A stretch of DNA of 64,000 nucleotides from Camelus bactrianus. Lineage: Eukaryota; Chordata; Mammalia; Artiodactyla; Camelidae. The position numbers and the translations under genes were made by a program. Within the stretch, counting starts at the first letter, position 1. Each line of letters starts with the position of its first letter. Under the pieces are notes generated by a model. The model worked only from the letters and a program-made list of their open reading frames with translations, ran no database searches and had not been told where the DNA came from. Below are positions 47,236 to 60,079 of the stretch, piece by piece. The stretch is taken from positions 14,091,501 through 14,155,500 of the forward strand of contig NC_133574.1 of assembly GCF_048773025.1 (NCBI RefSeq), written 5' to 3'.

Positions 47236-50100
47236 TGTAATATGCTGACTGTTATATATTTGGCCTTACCCTTGTTAGTTGCCTCAAATCACTCCTTGTT
47301 CACCTTCATGATCATTACCATAGATATACTTCTTACAATCCTCGTACTTACTATGTTCCCTCATGCTACAGGGCCATACACATGCTATTCTCACTCTTAG
47401 AAATAATCTTTTGCACATCAATCCCCTACTCCCCTCAAGAGATTTGCCTATCTAATTCCAATCACTCTCAGTGCTCAGCTAATTTGTGAATTCATAAAGC
47501 CCATTACATTAACATAATTTCTTAACACCATGTAATTCTCCTTTATCACATTATTAAAGTATACTTTATAATAACATAAAAACTCTTCCATGCATGAAGG
47601 TAGATATTAAACAATTAAGTTCACAGTATAAAGTTGTAAGTACATATACTGTATATTTTGAAAAATGTTAAGGAATAACTTACTATAGTTAAATTCATTC
47701 ATAATTTTTCATAGAAATATGGGAATATTTATTCCAAGTTGGATCATCACTATATGTGTGTGTGTATATATGTATATATCTCTCATCCTTCATTCACATT
47801 AAAAGTTCTGATAAATTATTGCCAACAATTAACTTTTATACCCAAAATTACCAATAAAGGAATAGGAAAGAAGGGAGAAAAGAAGGAAGGAAGGAAAGAA
47901 GGAAATTGAGGGGTTTTAGAACTCTTGAGATTGAGACAGATTAAAGACTCAGATTTGTACAATTATATATGATAATTACTTTCCTGAAATGATATAAAAA
48001 CACAAAGAAAACTGAAAGCTAAATATAAAGTTATTTACAACCCAAATTTGAGGTTAATTTATATCTTCAATTGATTTGCATTTTTAAAAATTTAATATTA
48101 CACTGTTCCATTGCTATAATATAATCAAATTCATAAACAGAAAACTATATATGATATATACACCCTCTCACCATTTATAACATTTCTGAAACTATTTTTG
48201 ATGTAGAATATTTTATATTTAAAGTTTTTATCATTGGAAAGGCTTTGAATGTTTTAGCACTATTAGATTTAATTTACTTCATCATATTATTTTTTCCAAT
48301 ACATGAGAAATAATATCTTACATGGTTTTGATCATTCTTTAAGTAGTTTGTTAATATTGTGTAATAAGTGAATTCATGGAATGTTATTACAAACTTAGAC
48401 ATTTTTTATTTGAAGATGTCATCATTTGTAGTATAATATTAAGGCCATTATTGTAGGAATGTGAAGGAGTCAGACATTGCTTTTAGTAAAAACATCACTC
48501 TAAAGGGCATATTGGCAATAGCAGCATGTGGTTAAGATCATGTCAATTTTTTGTAAATCTTTAACAAATTCTGAAATCACTCTGGTTGCTTACAAATTTA
48601 TAAAACGCAATTACTTGCAGGAAGAACAAGGCTATAGTCACTGCATGACAAAGGAATGCTGCTTAATAAATAAGTGAGGAGAAGAATTAAGTTTAATCCA
48701 AGGAAAGCAGCATTCTTAAAATATTTTGGATTGATTCGAGGAACAGGGATTTTATGATTATTTATTTAGCAGAGTTTATATAGACATTTATGTGTGTGTG
48801 TGTATCCTTCATGTCTGTATCAATTCAAATAAGATTTTGCCACAAAAATAAATTTTAGAGCCAAAAATACCAATCAAAAAGAAAGAAGAGGGAAGGAAAG
48901 CAGGAAGGCAACTTATCAAAAAATTTCGTCATTATTTAGAGTAAAGATCTATATCAACTAAACATTTGTATTGTGATCTCCACTTTCCACTAAAACTTAT
49001 GCCATTTACCTATAAATATAAGCTTTTATTTGCTTCTACAATAAATAATACATAAATTTAATGAAACTGCAGCTCAAAAGAAGGAAATAGCATTAGAAAT
49101 TCAGTCATCTAGCGCAGTAGCTAAAGCATGGGTATGACCTGACTCTTAGCAATCAGAGAACAACCAAGAAAATGTGCCAAAGTGTTGGATACACAGATTT
49201 GTTCCCAGGGCAGGGAAATAGGCATATCAATATAAGTAAAAGAATATACCATGTTTAGAGCTTAATTATAATGCAAAATAGATATATATCTATATCTTTT
49301 TCAAAATGTTAAATTTAAAAGTGGACCAGAAAAAAATATAAACAAAATTACTTCTATAGAGAAAACAAAGAATAGCCTTGTCTTCTTCTATTAAAGACTG
49401 ACTAGCCACAAAATATTATGGAAATAGCTATAAAGCTTTGAGGAAAAATATTATAATTCTATAATTGTGTTACCACTAAGGTTGTTATGTTTGTAGTTAA
49501 GCCAAAGTAATAACAAGACATTCAAAGAATCAGAAGGAATGGTAACTATATATTTATCCTAAAAAATAATAATAAGTACTAAGAAAAGGATACATTTTTT
49601 AAAATGTAAGAAGTAAGATATGATTATATAAATGCTATGTTAAAGGGTATTGAATCTACAGGTAGACAAAATAAGGATCACGTCTATTTTGAAAATATTT
49701 CAAAATAAATGCCAATAAATAAAAATAATTCTTAAAATGATATTTCAGTCTAACTTGTTTGACTTTGTAAATGCATGTTACTTTATATCAATTTGCATTA
49801 TTGATTATTATATGGTTAATAACACAGATACAATTAAAAGAAAGTGTATAAAAAGTTGAGATAGCAAAAATAACTTTCTTTTCTAATATTTACAAATAAA
49901 AGATTTAACAGTGAATTTTTATCAATCATAAGTCTTTATATTTTCAGTAAAATATAAAATTATAATGGAGAAAAAAGTAAGCAAAACTAACATAACTTTG
50001 TAAATCAACTAAGACAAATTTAAAAAAATGCAAACTAGGTTTTTTTAAAAACAATTCATTTATTTCAGTTAAAAAATAGTCACTGTTTTATTTCAGGACG
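47236..50100. other. AT-rich stretch without recognised genes
   Basis: Low-GC sequence with short (GT)n, (TA)n and a (GGAA)n run (47,885-47,910). A 47-codon hydrophobic reading frame starting at 47,242 (MLTVIYLALPLLVASNHSLF) begins at the CpG-island edge, but it has no recognised homologue or promoter of its own. I see no exon with convincing homology. Confidence 0.6.
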
Positions 50101-50539
50101 TTGCAGAGATGATGTACTAATATGCTGGTGCTTTAATACCTCAAAGTTCAGAAATCACTGCAGGGAGAGGCTGACGTGTCTACAGTCAGGAGGAAAAAGC
50201 CAAATCCTTCCCCTGTTTCCCCGCACCCTGCCAGTGTCCTCTTTGCCCAGGGGTGAGGAGAGGCAGGAAACCAGCAGAGCATGCTCTGTGCTCGCAGCCC
50301 CTTCAGCCAGTCTCGGAACACTGCCCCCTCCTGGGTGTGAGGTGTTTCGGTGCCACTTGCTGTGTGATCCTGCCTGGCTCCTCTCTGAGTTCACTTCCTC
50401 ATAGGTCAGTGCAGGCCGAGGTCAGGGCCGGTGTCTGTGGGCCTGCTTCCTGGTCTCCCTTTGCGTCTGAAACAAGTTTCACACTACATGCAGGCCCACA
50501 GAGAAAATTGTTGTTCAGATTTTTCTCTGTTTCTTAGTG

Positions 50540-50990
50540 CAGTTTTTTCCCCCTAATTATAAAAGCTACATTTACTGTACAAAATTTAGATAAAATGGAG
50601 AAATGTAAAGAAGAAAATAGAGTGACCCACAAACCTGCCCCGAGGACTGTGCCACACTTTTTCGGTATAGTCTACTGAGCTCTTTTTCTTAGACACACGA
50701 TACCCAACCACCTGATTTCGTGTTCTAATTGTACAATGTGCTCCTGAAGTTGTATTTTGCATATTGATCTATCCCTGATGTATCTTTATGGTTAAATACT
50801 CTGTGGAAAGATATTTAGTAACTACCTGACAGCCCATCATGTGGGTGTAGCACAACTCACTTACTTGTTTTCCTACCATTGGCTGTGGGTTGTTTTAATA
50901 TATTTAATCTGTGATGAAGCTGATACTTACTCAACATGGGTTGAATTAATTTTAGAAAATGTTATATGTATTGTGTTGAGTATAGAAATT
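50540..50990. mobile_element. Old L1M 3' UTR-type fragment
   Basis: The order ATTATAAAAGCTACATTTACTGTAC, GATAAAATGGAGAAATG, TAGAGTGACCCACAAACC and TTATGGTTAAATACTCTGTGG resembles a diverged L1M-group untranslated region. Orientation was not resolved. Confidence 0.4.
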
Positions 50991-51908
50991 GTGAATAGTT
51001 TCTGTTTGCGAGAGCTACTGTCTTATGATTTTGTTTTTGATTTTAATAATGTGTACATATCTTTTATCTTGATCTTAAATATTCTACAATTGGCTTGGGC
51101 TCCTGAGAAAGGCTACACACTCTCTCACTTCTAGAAGTTGTGCACCTCAGAAGACATAAGAGGAATTCAGTCACCTTTTCTTGCAACTTCACTGGTAACT
51201 GTCTGTGATTGTACTCGGTGGACCTGATACATCCGTCAGATGGATGAGGATTCGCTCCAACCTTCTGTCTCCATGAGTATGTGACAAGCAGCCAGTGCCA
51301 TCAGGGTGCTTAGAGAGCCTCCTCTACCTGGTGCAGGTGGGGATTGTCCACTCTGCCCGGCTGCTCCCACCAGCATGAGCTGGACCTTCCCAGCCTGTGG
51401 CCTGCATGTTGAGTGGCACCCCAGGGGGCTGGTGAGGCCCTGGGACCACACAGCAGCTCCTGGCCCTGCCCTGCTGGTGATGGCTGACAGCCTGGTCACT
51501 GGCCCGGGAGGGCAGCTGGGTGAGCAAATCCAAACTCCCCTCAGCATTGATCTCACATAGCATAGGGTTGAGGGGAACCTGCCAGACTGTTCCTTCCTAC
51601 CAAGTGCAGCCCTTACTAGAGTGAGCAGGTCAATTACTGAGTCCTTAATGCATGCCTAAACCATGCTGTGTGCTTGACCTGCTGCCTGTCACTGGGTCTC
51701 TTCTGTGCACCCACTCGCCGCATATGATGGGTGAAGGTGCCAAGGCTGAAACATATGTGTTAACAGGTGTGGCCATGGTTACTCTGCCCACAGATGTGGA
51801 ACAAGGATCTGAGTCCAGGTTGTCACACCCTAAGTCCCGCATGCTAACCAGGTTGTTGACTTTTAAATGCAAGCCAATTTGTAGTTGGTTTAAAAATTAA
51901 TAGTTAAA

Positions 51909-52026
51909 CAGCAAAAAAAAAAAGTGACAATGAATATATATATGTTCATGTATAATTGAAAAATTGTGCTCTACACTGGAATTTGACACAACATTGTAAA
52001 ATGCCTATAACTCAATAAAAATGTTA
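51909..52026 (+). mobile_element. 5'-truncated L1 with target-site duplication
   Basis: A 118-base L1 3' end (GTTCATGTATAATTGAAAAATTGTGCTCTACACTGGAATTTGACACAAC and a short A-rich tail). It is flanked by a 17-base duplication AAAAATTAATAGTTAAA at 51,892-51,908 and 52,027-52,043. The clean duplication shows a recent, severely truncated insertion. It lies just upstream of the ACTR3B-like exons. Confidence 0.9.
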
Positions 52027-52370
52027 AAAAATTAATAGTTAAAACTTCTTCCTTTTTGTTAGAGGAACAATAGTGACCCATTGTTCGGACAGACAACAGC
52101 ATTTTGGAAATCAAATGCCTTCTGCGGTTTTCTCTTCACATTCCTAATGGAAAGGTCACTTTGCTTACAGAGCATCTCAGGTTCTCCTAATGGAATTGCA
52201 TGCATGGTAATTTTATTCCCCCTCCCCCAGTCCTGAGCTTTGCACAGAGTGGGAATTCAGTAAATGCTTGCATTGCCAGGGCAGGTGGGGGCAGGAGTCT
52301 AACTTACAGTCCAGGGAGGGCTTCCCTCCTCGAATTACTCACATGGTGTTTTGCCTCTCTGTCTCCCCAG

Positions 52371-52514
52371 GTGGAAGTTTAGGTAATTGGAAGCTGCATC
52401 AAACACATCCCTATTGCAGGTAGAGATATTATGTATTTCATTCAACAGCTGCCAAGGGAGAGGGAGGTGGGAATCCCTCCTGAGCAACCACTGGAGACTG
52501 CAAAGGCCATTAAG
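52371..52514 (+). pseudogene. ACTR3B: ACTR3B-like exon, with stop
   Basis: Acceptor CTCTGTCTCCCCAG and donor TAAG|GTAAAA bound a 144-base exon. After a stop where the family has Tyr (EGYVIGSC reads EV*VIGSC, with one codon lost), it continues [20 protein letters not shown] and then [20 protein letters not shown]. This is the subdomain of actin-related protein 3 around the RDITYFIQQLLRDREVG stretch. ARP3 proteins form the actin-nucleating ARP2/3 complex. The local identity is high, so the copy is not very old. Confidence 0.9.
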
Positions 52515-55436
52515 GTAAAAACAGATGGGAAATTGGCCAGTTTGGGGGTGAGAGAGAAACGGTGTTTGCACAATTCCCCTTGTGGCTGCCACCCCTGCTC
52601 CCAACGTGCCTGTCCTCCCCTCCCCATGAATGTGGGTCTCCATCTGTTTACCACTTGAATTAAGGGGCTGAAAGCTTAGCCTCTTCTCTGAACAGGGATG
52701 CTTGTGGAGGTTCCAGCTGTAAGTGAGAGCAGCTTGATAACTGGTATTGAGCATCCTGTGTAGTATGATGTCATTTAATTGGAGCCTGATTAGACAGAAG
52801 CTTCAATTAGCCAATGTGTCTTTCACCTCTCCCTCCAGGCTTCATTTCCCGAGTAAGGAGCAGACAGCAGCAGCAGTGACTGTGAGGAGTCCTGTGCAGT
52901 CAGCCAGAATTCAAACTCATTTCCAGCTCTTGCTGTGTGTGGTTCTGTACCCTGAGAATTACCATTCAGAGTGATTCTGTTCTAGGGTGAATCATTGAAC
53001 GGAGTCCACCTGTGTTTTCTAGACTCCGTTACCATGCTGGAGGAGTTACAGGAAGCTCTAAAATTAAATCAGTAAGATTCGGAGGAAAATGGCTCATTGG
53101 TACTTATTTAAAATGCCCACTTGATTGATCCATCAGTTTGGTCTTTGTGTCACTCTGTTGGTAGCACTTGACAGACCCCTTTCAAAGCATCTTTCTTTTC
53201 TGGTTGCAAAATCAGGACAAATTACTGTTTTGTTTTTATTTTGTTTTAGTCAAAATGAAGAGATTCTTAGTAATACAAGGATAATTATTATATAAAGAGC
53301 AAAGATTTTGTTTTTGGAGAAAAATTTAAGCATGGAAGTGACATGTGACCTTGAACACATAGTTTCTGAGCTGCAGGGGAGTTTAAGGGAGTTTAGCCTC
53401 CCCCCTTTCCTCCCACCTTTGCACCCAGTAACAAGCTGTTTGAAGGAAAGCTAGTGCCTGGGGGGAGTCCCACATTATGCATGACACTCTTGGTGGATGG
53501 AGAGGTATTTTTAGGACAGGGTGCACAGGTGCGAGTCAAGGCTCCTGTGAGTAGGGTGGCCAGGTGCCTAGGTGTGCCCAGGACTAGAGTTTCCAGGGCT
53601 GGGGCACCTCACAGCTTGGATGTGTGGTCCTGGGAAGCCCATGGGAGTCAATCCTTTCCCCCTGGGGGAAGATTTACAAAAGTAGCATAAGAATTTCTTT
53701 TTATGTTAAAATATTTCCTAGAACTTCCCCTAGTCCTTTCCTTGTGTTTCTTCAAGGAAATAAATTTGGATGTTTGACCCAAGTTCCCTCACCTCCCCAC
53801 TCCTGTTACCAATATGTCTCACAGCCTCTGGCTCCAGACCGTCAGGGTGGCCATGCAGGTGAGCAGGGCCCTGAGTATGCTAACTGTGACAGAGGCTGCT
53901 CTCCTAGTCCTCGTGGTGGGCTTTACCTTCCTCACTGGCTCTCTGGGGTCCATCTCTGACCCTGAACCAGGTTTGGCCCATTTGGTCAGTGACAATGTAT
54001 CACTCAGCCATGAAGGTCGGAAGTGGAAGAGCTCCTTGTGTTCCCTGCAGGTCAGCCACCCCAACCCTGCTGTCAGTTAGTTCTTGCCCAACTTCTCTCT
54101 GTGGGAGTGGGTCAGAGTTACCCTGTGTCTTGTTGCCCCTGTGGGCAGGAGTGGGCCTGTGGATGTGTGGATCCTGTTGGTGGGGGCAGTGGTGGTCCAG
54201 GTCTTGGGGCTGACACACTGCACACCATCAACTCTGTGGAGGCACTTCCTGCCTTCAGTTAAGCCTCTGAGATGCTGCGAGACATTGACCTAGTGTCTTA
54301 GGACAACTTACTGTTTCTGCCCTTAGCCTGGTAGATTTGAAGTTGTATGGAGTGACCCACTCACTCAGTTATCAGTGAGCACAGGGGTGTGTAGCAAGTC
54401 TGGCCCATCAGTCTTACAGTTGTGCAGAGTATACCAAGGATGGTATTAGGTTTTGTTTCAGGGATTCTAAGAAATTTTGAACTTAGTATTGTGAAAATGC
54501 CTTCAGAGGTCCTCCTGAGCACCAGCTTTGGGCCTGACACAGTGCAGGCATTGAACAAAGCCCATCTGGCCCACAGGAAGCTGACTTTCAGAATCCAGTA
54601 CCCAGGGGCCAACTGCTGTTCTTGTGAGGTTAGCTCTAAGGACAGATGATCAACCCAGAGACCCCCATTCAGGCATCACCAGCTGAGGAAACACTTTGCA
54701 CAGCACAGGCTGGGGCTGGCACTGAGCGGGTTCTCATGCCCCAATGTGTGGCAGCTCCATCCTGCCAAAGTTGGGCTTTTCTTGGTTCATGGTCCCAGAA
54801 CCTTACAAAGTGCTGTGCCATTTACTTATTTATCACCGTCACTGGTTACTCTGACTCTCAGCCAGCGTATGGGCCAGTGGACAGGGATCTGTGTGTTTTA
54901 TTCACTTGTGCATCCCACGTGCCTAGGCACTCACTCTGTGTCATGGAGCCACTGAGTGTGCTGTGTCAGACCGCACAGCAGGTTAACCACCTGCCAATCA
55001 GATGTGGTAAGCACAGGGCCAGATCTGCTGCCTTCAGATTTGAATTGGGCTGCGATGCGGGTCTGCTGGTCCCAGTGGGTGGCAGTGAGTGCCTGGGCAG
55101 GTGCCACGTGGGGGCATACAAGGAGTAAGAAGAGAGGAGATGGAGACTAGGGACTTGGTAGGCACCGTCAGACATCATCTCAGATAGTAGGCAGCAACAT
55201 GTGACACAGTGAGGCTGGGACTAACATCAGAGCTGGAAAGAAAGCAGAGTACATGGCCAGAGCATAGCTGTTAGACATCACTGAGCCCAGTAAGTGTCCC
55301 TTGGAGCTGTGGCCGTGGGCAGGACTGATGTCGGGGGTTTGTGGTGCTGGAGTTATTGGGTGTTTGCCGGAGGGCAGACAGGGTGGCGGCTAATGCCTGG
55401 TGATATCTCTGTGTGTCTGTGTGTGTGTGTCTGCAG

Positions 55437-55610
55437 GAAAAGTACTGTCACATTTGCCCCAATATAGTCAAGGAGTTTGCCAAGTATGTCATGGATCCGC
55501 GGAAGTGGATCAAACAGCACACAGGGAACAATGCCACCAGCCAGAAGAAGTTGATTATCGATGTTGGCTAGGAAAGGTTCCCAGGCCCTGAAATTTTCTT
55601 TCACTCAGAG
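55437..55610 (+). pseudogene. ACTR3B: ACTR3B-like exon, with stop and dead donor
   Basis: After a (TG)n polypyrimidine tract and CTGCAG the exon reads EKYCHICPNIVKEFAKYVMD, then PRKWIKQHTGNNATSQKKL and IIDVG. Next comes TAG in place of the Tyr codon, then ERFPGPEIFFHSE. YCHICP and FAKY favour ACTR3B over ACTR3 (YSYVCP, FNKY). The exon end CTCAGAG is followed by ATAAG instead of GTAAG, so the donor is lost. It follows the exon at 52,371 in gene order with a 2.9 kb intron. Confidence 0.92.
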
Positions 55611-57066
55611 ATAAGACATTTGCTTTCTGAGTGTGCAGAGAATGACGTGTGTGGAGCTGTGCTGCCACCTCGTGTGTGCAAAAGTGGCTCTCCGTGGGGC
55701 TCCCGAGTGAGGTGGCCACCTTTTAGGGAGGACCTTGGGAGTGTAGGCTGCAGCTTCAGTGGCTGCTCTGGCTCCTGCGTGGTCCACGCCCTTGACTGGG
55801 TGTTTCATCGTGCTCCACTTTGGGTCTGGGTATCTGTTAAACAGTTAATGGTTGGTTAAACCAAGAGTGGTTAGGAAGCAGCTTTAAGAGCAATAGAAGA
55901 TAATGGATTTGAAATTCATCTCCTACTGATATGAAAACTAGTTAATCTCGAGGCTTGATCAGAATTTGCCTCTGTATAAGAGTACTATATCGTACATATA
56001 ACCTTCCCATCACACATGACGATCCGTCCTCAGTCCAACTTTTAACCCAATACAGCTGGTCCTGCTGTGTTCCCTGCTGCAAGTTAAAGCTTCTGTTTGA
56101 GGACAGCCTTGGAAAGAAGAATTAGAGATATCATCAGTTTAATGAGTAGTCACAAAGAATGATTACTGCTTTTGCAAAAACAGTAACTAAGAGGCAATAT
56201 TTTAAGGTTTAAGTAAATTGGATTTTACTTCTATTTTGGTATAATTTTCTGCCTCATTCAGTTTACATTTAATAGGTAAATACAAACCACTGCCTGTTCT
56301 TCGATGTGTATGACTGTTTGTTCAGGGAAATGGCACACAATGCATGTCTGACTGTACCTGATATCACGGCACTCATTCGCTCTTGATAGTCTTCAGTTAA
56401 AATAGACATAAACCAACAATGTCCAGTGAACAGCTGCATGGCACCTTCTTCTTCCCTCGAGCAACACTTTCCATGATTTTTAAAGCATATTTCAGAATTT
56501 TGTAACTGAATTACTTATACTTTAGCTTATTTCACTTATGGAATTGAATGTAAGATTTTTTACTCAATAACATGATTGTTACCATATTGATTGTTTCACT
56601 TAGAAGCCACCACCATTCCCCCTTCCCAGTCTTCTAGCTCAGGTTTACAGTATGAGTCACTGACTAGGTTTTTTCTTATATCCTGGCTAACTTTTTCATG
56701 ACATTAGTGTCTATACATCACATGCTCATTATCTACTCACAATATTTTTCATTACATGTCACATACACTGAGCACTTGCTTTTTACAATCTCATATAAAG
56801 TGTGAGTCACTGTGTATTCTAACACAGGGCTGGTCTGTCTTTGTTACTGTTTGATTTTTTCCCTCTCTAAACCCACACATTTCATCTCTTGAGGGGACAT
56901 GTCACCATCACTCCATGCACAGAGTCACTTGGATTAATTTGACACATTCATTCCAATGTGACAGTTTTAAAGGCATAGTGAATTCTGTATTTGTTAAAGT
57001 TACTTTTTTAAAAAAAGTTGCTGAGAGAAATGTGTAATGTTTCTTTTATATCTGTATAAAATTCAG

Positions 57067-57159
57067 TTTGCCAACCCAGATTTTATGGAATCCATCTCAG
57101 ATGTTGTTGACAAAGTAATACAGAACTGTCCCATCGATGTCCAACATCTCCTGTGTAAC
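57067..57159 (+). pseudogene. ACTR3B: ACTR3B-like exon
   Basis: Acceptor TATAAAATTCAG and donor AAC|GTATAAG. The frame is open: [20 protein letters not shown], then [20 protein letters not shown] is the ACTR3B form (ACTR3 has TQPISEVVD). DEVIQ has become DKVIQ, and RRPLYK has become QHLLCN. It is the third consecutive ACTR3B exon. The next one (LSGGSTMFRDFGRRL region) is not found before the window end, so the duplicated piece stops after this exon. Confidence 0.88.
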
Positions 57160-57859
57160 GTATAAGCTGCTTGGGTAACATGCTTGGATTTCATTCTGAA
57201 ATTAAAGGCCCAGAATTCTGAGAATAATAGACTCTTACCATCAGTCTGCAGACAGTCCTATTTGACTTCTGTTTTATAGGATTTGTTAAGGGCCAGATTC
57301 CTGATAAAATATTTTTCTTGGAGTGAGGATGACTTAAATGCTTGGCAATATGACTCAGTTAACCACAAGAATTTGATTTAAATATTTTAGTATCTCTTAT
57401 TCTTATCTGCCCAGCTGTATTTTTAAATTGGACAATTTTAACCCTCCATGTTGACTGAAAGATCAAGGGGGTCCTTCCCCTCTTGCTTTCTGTGAGTTCG
57501 CTGGTCTTGCTTCATGAGTATTTAGATTAGTGCCAGATGTGTTGTTGTCAGAGAGAAGGAGGAATCTGAAATGAACAATCAGAAAATGCTCATGTAATGT
57601 TTCTCCAAAATTCTTTGAGTGCAGAGAATTTTGAAACTTGAAAGGAGAAACAGGCAGTTCATGTAACTGTAGGATGAAGGAAGTGTTGCTGAAAGCCAGA
57701 GGGGAGGGGCAGAAAGTGGCAGTCAGCTGGCCCTGCTTCCCTGCCTGCTCACCTCTGTCTGCACATCCTGCTCTTCCCCCCAGACCATGTCTCCCCTTCA
57801 TAGATGCAGGGGCCTGAACCTTAGGGAGGAGAGGACCAGGCTCAGTAGGTAGGGCTTAA

Positions 57860-58165
57860 TACAGTTTAATTCATCTGGACAGTAGAATACTATTCAGCCT
57901 TTAAAAAGAATGAGGTAAACCAATGTTAATTCAAATGAAAAGATGTCTACAGTATATATTGTCAAATGAAAAAGCAAGTTGTAAAATTTACACATAGTAT
58001 TATTTCATTTTACTTAAAATATTCTTTATGTATATATATATATAAGAAAAGGTTTTGAATGATATGTGTTAAACTCCTTAAAGGAAATAAAATATATCTT
58101 GGCAAGAGATAGATAACTCTTACTTTCTACTATTTGTGTTTTAAAATTATTTGAAATTATATGGT
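57860..58165 (+). mobile_element. Old L1M 3' end
   Basis: GGACAGTAGAATACTATTCAGCCTTTAAAAAGAATGAGG, ATGTCTACAGTATATATTGTCAAATGAAAAAGCAAG and a TA-rich tail match the plus-strand 3' end of an L1M element. Bases 57,160-57,860 show no feature I recognise. Confidence 0.65.
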
Positions 58166-58679
58166 TAATAAATGTTATTTTTATTATTGGAAAACATTTT
58201 CAATATACACAAATTTGATGGGTAAAATCAAATTATAATTTGGTTTTTATTGGTATATAACCTTAATTAAACACATCTCACCTCCAGTAAATGTGCAAGG
58301 AAGGGAAAGCAAAGGCAGATGAGAGTATTAAGTTTAGTGCAGTATGTGTCTTGTTTTCCCTACTTCTTAAATCTCATGTAACATTAGCTGTGTCTTCCTG
58401 TCCATGAAAGCAAGGAACAAGTGCACACTATTTAGTCCTCATTTCATCATGGTGGAGATGAAACTTCTGCCAGCAGTAAGGATTGCTCATGCTGGGGTTG
58501 AGTTTTCTCATTTGATCATTTAGTTTGTTTTCAGTAGATTTACGGGATTCTTGAAGTAGAGCTGGCCTTCTAGCCTGAGTACCTTATTTAACAGATGATG
58601 ACACTGAGCCCTACAGATAGGAAAAGGAGGCAAAACTGGAGGGACCTGTGTCATATGGGGCAAACTGGTCTTCAACGTT

Positions 58680-59880
58680 TTTCTAATTGAGGTAGGGTTG
58701 ATGTACAATATTATATGTTTCAGGTTGCAGTTTTTAAAGGTTATACTCCACTTATAGTTATTATAAGATATCAGCTATATTCCCTGTGCAGTACAACATA
58801 TCCTTGTAGCTTATTTATTTTATACGTAGTAGTTTGTACCTCTTAATCCCCTACCCCAGTCTTGCCCTCCCCTCTTCCCTGTCTCCATGGATGCCCATTT
58901 GTTTGTTCTCAGTACCTGTGAGTCTGTTTTTGTTGTTGTTGTTGTTGTTGTTGTTACGTTCACTAGTTTTCTTTTTCAGAGTTCATATATAAGTGATATT
59001 CTACAGTATTTGTTTTTTCTGTCTGACTTATTTCACTCAGCATAATACTCCCCAAGTCCATCTATATTGCTGCAGATGGCAACATTCATTCTTTTTTATG
59101 GCTCAGTAATATTCCATTTTATATATACCACAACTTTTTTATCCAGTCATCTGTTGACGGACACTTAGTTTGCTTCCATATCTTGGCAATTGTAAATAAG
59201 GTTACCATGAACATTGGGGTGCATATATCTTTTTAGGTTAATGTTTTCATTTTCTTTGGATGAATACCAGGAAGCGGAATTGCTAGATCATATATTAGTT
59301 CTATTTTAATTTTTTTGAGAAGCCACCGTCCTGCTTTCCATAGTGGTTGTAATAGTTTGCATTTCTATTGTTCCTACTGTTCCTAGTTTGGGTATATAAA
59401 CTATACTGACTAAACCCAGAGTGAACTAGTTGCTCACAGTGTCTCTCAATGTGACTACACTTTGAATCAAGTAGGAAGCTTTTCAAATCTGGTTGCCTGG
59501 GCCAATTGTATCAGAATCTCTGGGTGGGGGTGTGTGATGTTGGGGGACTCAGCTCCTGGGGAGACTGATGCCCATGGAAAGCCAGGGCTGAAAACTGGTT
59601 TCAAGCACCACATGCTGCCTGCAATAGCTTGACGTCCTGGATAAATCACAGGCCTCCAGGACTCAGCTCTCACACACTAGTCTCTGTATAAACTATACAC
59701 CAACAGTATATATGGGTTCTCTTTTCTCCACATTGTTGTTACATGTTTGTGTTTTTGTGGTCTTTTTGATGATAGCCATCCTGATGGACATGAGGTAATA
59801 TCTCACTGTGGTTTTAATTTGCATTTCTCTGATGATTAACAATGTTGAATGTCTTTTCACTGCCTGTTTTCTCAGCTCAG
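58680..59880 (-). mobile_element. L1 3' part, minus strand, interrupted
   Basis: Complement of an L1 3' end and ORF2 tail. AATTGAGGTAGGGTTGATGTACAATATTATATG opens it, CTGTGCAGTACAACATATCC and CAGTCATCTGTTGACGGACAC follow, and GATAGCCATCCTGATGGACATGAGGTAATATCTCACTG with GCATTTCTCTGATGATTAACAATG continues it after a break. A (GTT)n run lies at 58,927-58,956. The break at 59,365-59,690 contains other sequence, including a MER5A-like piece. Confidence 0.8.
59465..59580. mobile_element. MER5A-like (hAT-Charlie) fragment
   Basis: GGAAGCTTTTCAAATCTGG, GCCTGGGCCAATTGTATCAGAATCTCTGGGTGGGGG and CTCCTGGGGAGACTGATGCCC follow the MER5A order. It lies inside the minus-strand L1. Confidence 0.6.
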
Positions 59881-60079
59881 TGGCAGGAACTATACGTCGA
59901 TTTTCTTTTGATGAAGCAAGTAGGAGGAGGCTTGCTTTAGGTCCTGCTGACAACACCTGAGATCTTCTTGGTCACTGAGTGAACACCTAACTCAGGCTCA
60001 CGGACAAGAAAAAGGTGGTGGAGAATATAAAATGTGGCTTTGAAAATTCATACATTTTAGAAAACCAAAACTTTTTTTA

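Noticed and set aside
53814-54080. An 88-codon ORF with a hydrophobic helix (LLVLVVGFTFLTGS) that could splice in phase into the exon at 55,437
   Set aside because: The downstream exon is clearly ACTR3B, whose upstream exon is at 52,371. The ORF lies in the intron and has no homologue I know.
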